Positions 5,878 to 11,087 of a stretch of 11,087 nucleotides of DNA are shown here, piece after piece (the first letter of the stretch is position 1; each line of letters opens with the position of its first letter). The position numbers and the translations under genes are program-made. A model generated the notes under the pieces. The model did not search any database. It was not told where the DNA came from and was given only the letters and a program-made list of their open reading frames with translations. Source of the stretch: an uncultured Clostridia bacterium (GTDB taxonomy: Bacteria > Bacillota > Clostridia > Christensenellales > UBA1242); contig CALVZT010000018.1 of assembly GCA_944372595.1 (NCBI GenBank), positions 1 to 11,087 on the forward strand, read 5' to 3'.

Positions 5878-7009
5878 CTATATAAATAAAATTGATACTC
5901 AATTATTAGATGTTGTATCCACTCAGGGCAATAAAAAAATTGAATGTGTAATTTATGCCAACAACTTTTGTAATTTAAAAAAAATGCTTGATAACAATAA
6001 TTCTATACCATTACCATTTATTAATGCTTATGCTGTCAAACTTGATGCGAATAAGGTGTACGAATATGCAAAAAACAATGTGGTAAAATACATAACAAAA
6101 CAGAGTAAAGTATTTGCTCAAATAGATGTGTCGCGGAATATATTAAATGTAAACAAATTTTATGAACAAAATTATTCTGGCAAGGGTGTAACAGTTGCAA
6201 TTATTGACACTGGCATATCTTTACACACAGATTTTACTATTGCCAAAAAGCGCATTATAAAATTTGTTGACTTAATAAACGATAAAAATATGCCTTATGA
6301 TGATAACGGTCATGGAACATTTGTTGCCTCTATTCTTGCTGGCAATGGAATCGCGAGCGGAGGAAAATATAGCGGAATTGCCCCAGAATGTAACATTATA
6401 TCAATAAAAGCGTTAGAAAAAAATGGCGAAACTTCATCGTCAAATATTTTGCGTGCAATGCAATGGATATATGATAACAAAGATAAATATAATATCAAAG
6501 TTGTTTGTATGAGTTTTGGCTCAACTCCATCAGGTAGAAATGACCCGTTACAAATGGGGGCAGAAGTTTTGTGGAATAGTGGTGTTACTGTTGTTGCCGC
6601 AGCGGGTAATAGCGGGCCAGAAAGGGAAAGTATTAAATCGCCAGGTATTAGTCCTAAAATTATAACTGTTGGGGGAATAGACGATAAAAGAGTAGATGGT
6701 AAATATGATATCAAATCGTTTGAAATTGCAAAATTTTCTTCAAGAGGCCCTGCTGGTTACTTTTATAAACCCGATTGTCTTGCTCCCGCGATTGATATAA
6801 CAGGAGCAAGTGTTAAAGGGGGATATACTACAATGAGTGGAACATCTGTTGCTACCCCTATGGTTGCCGGGATTGCAACTTTGATGTACTCTAAAAACAA
6901 TCAAATTTCACCTGACCAAATTAAAGTTAAACTGTTAAGAAATTGCAAACAAATAGTTTTTGATAGAAATCAAGAAGGTTTTGGTTTAGTTAGCATTAGT
7001 ATTATTTAG
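5870..7009 (+). CDS. Signal-less S8 family serine protease (subtilase)
   Basis: This 379-residue protein carries a full subtilisin catalytic set: Asp113 in AIIDTGI, His148 in DNGHGTFVAS, oxyanion Asn247 in AAAGNSGP and Ser326 in GTSVATPM. There is no signal peptide, so it probably acts in the cytoplasm or forespore, unlike secreted subtilisins. Residues 1-100 form an N-terminal region ending near SKVFAQIDVSRN; it may be a prodomain-like or regulatory segment. The overall pattern agrees with the intracellular clostridial S8 peptidases I recall. The spacing has no large insert of the CspBAC kind. ATG at 5870 overlaps the previous gene by eight bases and has no strong SD of its own, consistent with translational coupling. 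The 3' end overlaps the convergent desulfurase gene by 24 bases. Only a weak hairpin (7008-7024) without a T-run follows. Confidence 0.9.
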   Translation: MFNYINKIDTQLLDVVSTQGNKKIECVIYANNFCNLKKMLDNNNSIPLPFINAYAVKLDANKVYEYAKNNVVKYITKQSKVFAQIDVSRNILNVNKFYEQNYSGKGVTVAIIDTGISLHTDFTIAKKRIIKFVDLINDKNMPYDDNGHGTFVASILAGNGIASGGKYSGIAPECNIISIKALEKNGETSSSNILRAMQWIYDNKDKYNIKVVCMSFGSTPSGRNDPLQMGAEVLWNSGVTVVAAAGNSGPERESIKSPGISPKIITVGGIDDKRVDGKYDIKSFEIAKFSSRGPAGYFYKPDCLAPAIDITGASVKGGYTTMSGTSVATPMVAGIATLMYSKNNQISPDQIKVKLLRNCKQIVFDRNQEGFGLVSISII

Positions 7010-8116
7010 GACTTTCAAAGTCTTAATTAATTTGTCGATATGGTGTTTGTTATTAAAGTTGTTAAGACTAACTCTAACAGCACCTTTTTTTGTTGTATTT
7101 AAAAATCGGTGGGCAAGCGGAGCACAATGTAATCCACCTCGCACATATATCTTGTGTTTGTTTAAATATTCTGATACTTGTGTTGAATCATATTGTTTGA
7201 GATTGAATAATACAACTCCGTTTATGCTTGTTTTGTCGGTGTAAATAGATATGTTATCAACTTCTGATAACCTATTTAGCAAATATTGAGTTAGTTTTGC
7301 TATTTTTCTAGAATTTTTATTGAGATAAATATTTAGATATTTTATTCCTGCGTTAAGTCCGGCAATCAACGGAGTTGAGAGTGTTCCGCTTTCAAGCATT
7401 TCGGGAAGCTCATGTGGTTGATTGATATCTATCGAACTTGTTCCCGTTCCACCATATTTGATAGGATGAACATTTACGCCGTTTATAATTAATGCCCCAA
7501 TATTTTGTGGAGCAAAAAAGCCTTTATGACCTGCAATAGTAAGCAAATTAATATTGTGTTTTTGCATATCAATAATTTTATGCCCACCACTTTGAGCACA
7601 ATCGCACAAGAAAATAAAATTATTTTCTTTACATAATTTTCCTATATTATATATATCGTTTTCATCGCCAGTGGTGTTTGTGATATGGTTAACTATTACC
7701 ATATAAGTATTATCTTGAATAGCACCTTTGACATCTTCGTAAGTAATAGTGTGGTTGTTTTGAGGTTTTATGACGGTATAAGTTATTAATCCCTCATTAG
7801 CAAGATGTGCTATTGGACGTAAAACTGAATTGTGTTCAAACGTGCTTACTATTATATGACCACCTTTTTTTACCGTTCCTAATATTGCCAAATTTAACGC
7901 CTCTGTACAATTTGATGTAAAAATTACATTTTCGGTTGATGGAGCATTATACATTTCTTGAAGTAGAATCCTTGTATTGATAATCATCATAGCTGAACGC
8001 ATACTAAGATCATGTCCACTACGGCCAGGATTGGCTGATTGCAAAAATTTGTTAATTTGATATCTAACACTAAATGGTTTTTTATAAGTAGTTGCTGAAT
8101 TGTCTAAATATATCAT
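6986..8116 (-). CDS. Cysteine desulfurase-family PLP enzyme (class V aminotransferase)
   Basis: This 376-residue protein begins MIYLDNSATTYKKP, typical of NifS/SufS-like desulfurases, which take sulfur (or selenium) from cysteine as an enzyme persulfide. PLP-site residues are visible: His95 in STFEHNS, Asp172 and Gln175 in CDCAQSGG, and Lys198 in AGHKG for the Schiff base. The active-site Cys331 lies in RGGLHCAPLAH, the pattern of the SufS-like subgroup often annotated simply as cysteine desulfurase family protein. The start has AGGAG six bases upstream. No IscU or SufU scaffold is adjacent. Instead a DUF3343 Se/S carrier-like gene diverges from it, suggesting that protein as acceptor (inference). 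No convincing promoter was found; TATAAC (8168-8163, minus strand) without a -35 is the best candidate. The 3' end overlaps the subtilase gene. Confidence 0.88.
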   Translation of the reverse strand: MIYLDNSATTYKKPFSVRYQINKFLQSANPGRSGHDLSMRSAMMIINTRILLQEMYNAPSTENVIFTSNCTEALNLAILGTVKKGGHIIVSTFEHNSVLRPIAHLANEGLITYTVIKPQNNHTITYEDVKGAIQDNTYMVIVNHITNTTGDENDIYNIGKLCKENNFIFLCDCAQSGGHKIIDMQKHNINLLTIAGHKGFFAPQNIGALIINGVNVHPIKYGGTGTSSIDINQPHELPEMLESGTLSTPLIAGLNAGIKYLNIYLNKNSRKIAKLTQYLLNRLSEVDNISIYTDKTSINGVVLFNLKQYDSTQVSEYLNKHKIYVRGGLHCAPLAHRFLNTTKKGAVRVSLNNFNNKHHIDKLIKTLKVLNNTNAN

Positions 8117-8176
8117 ATTGACTCCTATTTTTGTTACACTTAATTAATTTTATGAATACAATGTTATAAGAGCAGA

Positions 8177-8205
8177 TTGCCCTTAATTATTGTATGAAAT
8201 AAAAT
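8177..8205 (+). promoter_or_regulatory. Promoter of the DUF3343 gene
   Basis: TTGCCC (8177-8182), a 17-base spacer and TAAAAT (8200-8205). Start point near 8212, giving a leader of about 33 bases before the ATG at 8245. Confidence 0.5.
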
Positions 8206-8244
8206 TTATAAAATTTCTTGTAGATATATTATTGTGAGGGAGAA

Positions 8245-8499
8245 ATGTATATTATTGCTACTTTTAGGTCTAGGACACAAACAATGACATTCAAACAAAT
8301 CCTTCTTTCTTACAAAGTTTTTAGTGATATTATTAATACCCCAAGACAGGCATCAGTATCTTGCGGAATATCAGTACGATTTGATAGTAAATTTTTAAGT
8401 GTTGCAAAAGATATTTTATCAAGAAGAAAATTTGATTCTTTTGTTGGTTTTTTTAGTGTACAAGAAGGACAAAATGTTGTTGTAAGACCTATTTATTAA
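8245..8499 (+). CDS. DUF3343 protein, Se/S carrier-like
   Basis: The product is 84 residues and follows the DUF3343 pattern: an N-terminal strand (MYIIATFRS), a helix, NTPRQASVSCGISVRF (31-46), a second helix and a short tail. The family is described as putative Se/S carrier-like, with the conserved Cys (here Cys40) in the SCG motif as the presumed site for bound sulfur or selenium. Members are often found beside cysteine desulfurases; here the desulfurase gene lies just upstream in the opposite direction. No selD or yedF is visible, so sulfur is at least as likely as selenium. The start follows GAGGGAG with short spacing. A hairpin terminator follows within about 16 bases. Confidence 0.8.
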   Translation: MYIIATFRSRTQTMTFKQILLSYKVFSDIINTPRQASVSCGISVRFDSKFLSVAKDILSRRKFDSFVGFFSVQEGQNVVVRPIY

Positions 8500-8509
8500 T
8501 TTAATTTGA

Positions 8510-8538
8510 TTGAAAAAAAAATTCATCTATTGTATAAT
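8510..8538 (+). promoter_or_regulatory. Strong promoter of the nth-obg-yhbY operon
   Basis: TTGAAA (8510-8515), exactly 17 bases, TATAAT (8533-8538), with TG directly before the -10. The start point is expected near 8545, at the AGGTGA Shine-Dalgarno itself, so the mRNA leader would be only about 14 bases. The -10 lies in the loop of the hairpin 8515-8558 and the spacer covers its left arm. Confidence 0.7.
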
Positions 8539-8558
8539 TTACTTAGGTGAATTTTTTT
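8515..8558 (+). terminator. Hairpin terminator overlapping nth promoter and Shine-Dalgarno
   Basis: Left arm 8515-8528 and right arm 8545-8558 pair over 14 bp with one G-T wobble, around a 16-base loop. Core TTCATCT/AGGTGAA is followed by T7 (8552-8558), as in an intrinsic terminator for the DUF3343 gene. The right arm contains AGGTGA, the SD of nth. Transcripts starting at the internal promoter would lack the left arm and keep the SD free. The large loop makes the terminator modest. Confidence 0.6.
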
Positions 8559-9188
8559 ATGGATAAAAAAACAAGAGCATTATTTGTATACGACGAATTG
8601 TTAAAATTATTCGAAGGGGCATCGTGTGAATTGGATTTTAATGATAATTTTCAATTAGTTGTCGCAGTCATTTTGTCCGCTAGATGCACTGATAAAAGAG
8701 TCAATATGATAACACCTAATTTATTTAGTAAATATCCAACACCTGTTGCTCTTGCTAATGCTAATGTTGAAGATGTCGAAAAAATTATATTTTCGTGTGG
8801 CTTTTATAAAAATAAAGCTAAAAATGTTATAAGTATGGCAAGAGATGTCGTGGAACGTTTTGGTGGAGTTGTGCCTAATAATTTTGATGACTTGGTGTCT
8901 TTATCAGGGGTTGGAAGAAAAACGGCAAACGTTGTGTTATCTGTTGCCTTTCATAATGATACAATAGCGGTAGATACACATGTTTTTAGATTAAGTAATA
9001 GATTGGGCCTTGTAGATACTAATAATGTTGTTGTATGTGAAGAAGAATTAAAAAAAATTTTACCCAAAGACAAATGGTCAACATTTCATCATTTGTTAGT
9101 ATTGTATGGTAGATATTTCTGTAAGTCGATTGCTCCGCAATGCTCTGAGTGTAAATTTAAAGAATTTTGTAAATATTATAACAAATAG
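8559..9188 (+). CDS. nth: Endonuclease III (DNA glycosylase/AP lyase)
   Basis: This 209-residue protein matches bacterial Nth, which removes oxidised pyrimidines and cuts at abasic sites in base excision repair. It has the helix-hairpin-helix LSGVGRKTANVV (115-126) with catalytic Lys121, catalytic Asp139 in AVDTHVFR, and the 4Fe-4S pattern Cys188-x6-Cys195-x2-Cys198-x5-Cys204 at the C terminus. ATG at 8559 lies eight bases after AGGTGA and is preferred; GTG at 8547 would sit inside that SD. One oddity: the segment usually reading LSAQ(T/C)TD reads LSARCTD, placing Arg42 where Gln normally fills the gap left by the flipped base. It is the first gene of an operon with obg, 11 bases upstream, and yhbY. 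Confidence 0.94.
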   Translation: MDKKTRALFVYDELLKLFEGASCELDFNDNFQLVVAVILSARCTDKRVNMITPNLFSKYPTPVALANANVEDVEKIIFSCGFYKNKAKNVISMARDVVERFGGVVPNNFDDLVSLSGVGRKTANVVLSVAFHNDTIAVDTHVFRLSNRLGLVDTNNVVVCEEELKKILPKDKWSTFHHLLVLYGRYFCKSIAPQCSECKFKEFCKYYNK

Positions 9189-9199
9189 GAGAACGTATA

Positions 9200-10474
9200 A
9201 TGTTTATTGATAAAGTAAAAATTTTTATTAAGGCAGGCGATGGTGGAAACGGTGTCGTTTCGTTTTTGCACGCCAGCGGCTTGCCAAATGGTGGACCAGA
9301 TGGAGGCAATGGCGGTAAGGGAGGAGATGTCGTTTTTGTTATATCAAATGATGTTGATAACTTAGTATCATTTCATTATAGCAAGCATTTTAGAGCGGGA
9401 AATGGCGAGAATGGTAGCAAGCGTAACCGTAACGGCAAAGATGGTAAAGATATATATATTTATGTTCCCAAAGGTACGGTTATTAGAGATGCAGAAACAA
9501 ATAAAGTAATTGAAGATATGTTCTTTGAAAATAAACATTATGTTATTTTAAAAGGTGGCAAAGGTGGTAAGGGTAATGCATTTTTTGCAACTTCTACAAG
9601 GCAAGCACCTAAATTTAGCCAGATGGGAGAAAAGACCAAAGAATATGCGGTTATTTTGGAATTGAAGACAATTGCTGATGTAGGACTTATTGGGTATCCT
9701 AACGTTGGTAAAAGCACTTTATTGTCATGTATTACAGATGCAAGACCAAAAATTGCTAATTATCATTTTACGACTCTTACACCAAATCTTGGCGTAGTTA
9801 AATATTATGAACATAGTTTTGTTGTAGCCGATATTCCAGGATTAATTAGAGGTGCAAGTGAGGGTGTTGGACTTGGACATGACTTTTTAAGGCATATTGA
9901 GAGAACAAGATTATTAGTACATGTTGTTGATATATCATCAAGTGAGGGCAGAGAACCATACAAAGATTTTCAAGAGATAAACAAAGAGTTAAAATCATTT
10001 AGTAGTAAGTTAGCAAAATTACCTCAAATAATAGCGCTTAATAAAGTTGACCTTATTGCAAACCGTCCAGATGGCAAAAAAATTATTGATGATTTTAAGG
10101 CAAAAGTAGGTAATAAATACACTGTTGTTCCTATCTCTGCTATGGCACAAGCAAACGTAAAGAGTCTTGTAGATGAGATATGGAAAAAACTCAAAGATTT
10201 ACCTCAACCTGAGCCAATAAAAGTTGAATATAAAGACTTTGATATAAAAGATACAACAAGCATCAAGATTGAAAAGATTGATAATTACTATGAGATTAGT
10301 GGTGGATATATTGATCAATTAATTAGGGGAATTGTTTTGTCGGATTATCAATCGGCATCATATTTCCAAAAGCGTTTAAGAGATGATGGAATAATCAAGA
10401 TGCTTAAAGACAAGGGTGCTAAAAACGGAGATACAATCAAAATTAAAGATATTGAATTTGAACTAGTTGATTAA
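9200..10474 (+). CDS. obgE: Obg/CgtA family GTPase
   Basis: This 424-residue protein has the full Obg layout. The Gly-rich Obg domain (1-158) begins MFIDKVKIFIKAGDGGNG and includes GGPDGGNGGKGGDV. The GTPase domain (about 159-335) has G1 GYPNVGKS (165-172), switch I with TTLTPNLG, G3 DIPG (211-214), G4 NKVD (281-284) and G5 ISA (312-314). A C-terminal OCT domain (about 350-424) follows, with GGYIDQLIRGI and FQKRLRDDGI. Obg binds the 50S subunit in assembly and links to stress and (p)ppGpp signalling. The ribosome site AGGAG overlaps the nth stop (TAGGAG). One variation: the usual basic VSFRREK-like segment reads VSFLHASGL. yhbY follows nine bases later, a common arrangement. Confidence 0.96.
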   Translation: MFIDKVKIFIKAGDGGNGVVSFLHASGLPNGGPDGGNGGKGGDVVFVISNDVDNLVSFHYSKHFRAGNGENGSKRNRNGKDGKDIYIYVPKGTVIRDAETNKVIEDMFFENKHYVILKGGKGGKGNAFFATSTRQAPKFSQMGEKTKEYAVILELKTIADVGLIGYPNVGKSTLLSCITDARPKIANYHFTTLTPNLGVVKYYEHSFVVADIPGLIRGASEGVGLGHDFLRHIERTRLLVHVVDISSSEGREPYKDFQEINKELKSFSSKLAKLPQIIALNKVDLIANRPDGKKIIDDFKAKVGNKYTVVPISAMAQANVKSLVDEIWKKLKDLPQPEPIKVEYKDFDIKDTTSIKIEKIDNYYEISGGYIDQLIRGIVLSDYQSASYFQKRLRDDGIIKMLKDKGAKNGDTIKIKDIEFELVD

Positions 10475-10483
10475 AGGAGTATT

Positions 10484-10771
10484 ATGACAACAAAACAAAG
10501 AGCATTTTTAAAAGGTGAAGCCAGCAAACAAGATTGCGTTATGCAAATAGGCAAAGACGGCATAAATGATAATGTTAAGAAAACATTGATTGATGTAATC
10601 AAAGCTAGAGAGTTAATAAAAATTAATGTATTAAAAAATAGCGATATGGACATCAAAAACCTAGCACAAGAACTCGCTAGTATTTGTGCTGGGGAAGTAA
10701 TAAGTGTTATTGGTAATAAAATAATACTGTATAAACAAAGCAAAAAGAATATATATAAAATTGAATTATAA
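10484..10771 (+). CDS. yhbY: YhbY-family CRM-domain ribosome assembly protein
   Basis: The product is 95 residues, the usual length for a stand-alone CRM (CRS1-YhbY) RNA-binding protein that joins pre-50S particles. It begins MTTKQRAFLKGEA, shows the conserved loop IGKDGIN (22-28), then a long basic helix with LIKINVLKN, and ends with GEVISVIGNKIILYK, all typical of the fold. The start follows AAAGGAG seven bases upstream. It is the last gene of nth-obg-yhbY; the stop codon already forms the base of the terminator hairpin. The link with obg supports a joint role in large-subunit maturation. Confidence 0.93.
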   Translation: MTTKQRAFLKGEASKQDCVMQIGKDGINDNVKKTLIDVIKARELIKINVLKNSDMDIKNLAQELASICAGEVISVIGNKIILYKQSKKNIYKIEL

Positions 10772-10799
10772 AAAAGAATAGTTGATACTATTCTTTTTT
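10770..10799. terminator. Bidirectional terminator shared by yhbY and the convergent gene
   Basis: A perfect 13-bp stem (10770-10782 with 10787-10799) closes a TGAT loop; the core GAATAGT/ACTATTC is flanked by A6 and T6. It gives a U-tract on both strands. It overlaps the last two bases of the yhbY stop and the final codons and stop (10790-10788) of the minus-strand gene. Confidence 0.85.
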
Positions 10800-11087
10800 G
10801 TTTTCACTATCTGCTTTTGTAGTTTTTTCTTTTGGCTTTTTTGAAGAAGATTTGATAGTTTTTGGTGATTTTTTTTCTTTTTCGTATTTAACTGTTATTT
10901 TTGTGGTTTTGGTAACCTTTTTAGCTTCTTTTTTGGCTTGGTTTTTTTCCTTTTTCTCTAATTTTTTTCTTTTCTCATCTAGTTCTTTTACTATTGTTTC
11001 GTACTTTTTTGTTTTGCCATCAGTATATAATTTTTCAAGATTATAATATTCTCTTAGTTCCTTGCTTAATATATGTACAATAACAAA
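10788..11087 (-). CDS. 3' part of a gene encoding a Lys-rich C-terminal tail (start outside window)
   Basis: On the minus strand the frame is open from the window edge to TAG at 10790-10788, giving 99 C-terminal residues and no start. The first 20 or so (FVIVHILSKELREYYNLEKL) look like the end of a folded domain. After that the sequence is strongly basic: 31 of the 99 residues are Lys. Residues 27-57 form a charged, probably coiled-coil helix (YETIVKELDEKRKKLEKKEK). Residues 58-99 are a disordered Lys/Thr/Ser tail ending ADSENKKE. Such tails often bind nucleic acid, ribosomes or membranes, but the protein cannot be identified from this part. The bidirectional terminator at its end supports a real gene; the opposite-strand frame here is just a poly-Phe mirror of the Lys codons. 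Confidence 0.7.
   Translation of the reverse strand, partial: FVIVHILSKELREYYNLEKLYTDGKTKKYETIVKELDEKRKKLEKKEKNQAKKEAKKVTKTTKITVKYEKEKKSPKTIKSSSKKPKEKTTKADSENKKE

Noticed and set aside
6310..6714. 134-codon minus-strand open frame inside the subtilase gene
   Set aside because: It lies across conserved catalytic motifs of the S8 protease on the other strand and has no SD; a shadow frame.
8547..8558. GTG start four codons upstream for nth
   Set aside because: The GTG is part of the AGGTGA SD and within about two bases of the predicted transcription start; ATG 8559 is well spaced.
10798..11046. Open frame on the plus strand encoding a Phe/Ser/Val-rich, membrane-like 82-residue product
   Set aside because: It mirrors the Lys/Glu-rich minus-strand gene (AAA/AAG codons read as TTT/CTT), has no ribosome site and starts inside the terminator T-run.

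Overview
The window is about 11 kb of low-GC, densely packed bacterial DNA. Strong AGGAGG-type ribosome sites, short spacers, a long-form hibernation factor, ClpC, a DUF3343 protein and a signal-less S8 protease together suggest a member of the Bacillota, most likely an uncultured or little-studied Clostridia lineage. This placement is inferred from gene content; there is no rRNA in the window. There are no tRNAs, mobile elements or CRISPR arrays.

Layout. 1-851: 3' part of a ClpC-type AAA+ unfoldase gene, closed by a bidirectional terminator. 954-1466 (-): unrecognised helical protein. 1712-3391: complete ABC exporter half-transporter. 3472-4002: long HPF (ribosome hibernation) with a near-consensus promoter and a strong terminator. 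4088-5121: two-gene operon of an ABC ATPase-like protein with degraded catalytic motifs and a very short PucR-type HTH protein. 5118-5507 (-): N/Q-rich low-complexity protein. 5578-7009: small helical protein overlapping a cytoplasmic S8 serine protease gene; this pair diverges from the N/Q-rich gene across a perfect inverted repeat. 6986-8116 (-): cysteine desulfurase-family enzyme. 8245-8499: DUF3343 Se/S carrier-like protein, divergent from the desulfurase. 8559-10771: nth-obg-yhbY operon (endonuclease III, Obg GTPase, CRM-domain ribosome assembly protein). 10788-11087 (-): 3' end of a gene encoding a Lys-rich tail.

Common themes are ribosome and proteome upkeep (ClpC, HPF, Obg, YhbY) and sulfur handling (desulfurase plus DUF3343). 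The parts most worth following up are the catalytically degraded ABC-like/PucR-HTH pair, the divergent N/Q-rich / small protein / subtilase locus with its symmetrical promoter, and the roughly 50-bp element before nth in which a terminator hairpin, a promoter and a Shine-Dalgarno sequence share the same bases. Two pairs of convergent genes overlap at their 3' ends, and one terminator hairpin contains stop-codon bases of both flanking genes.
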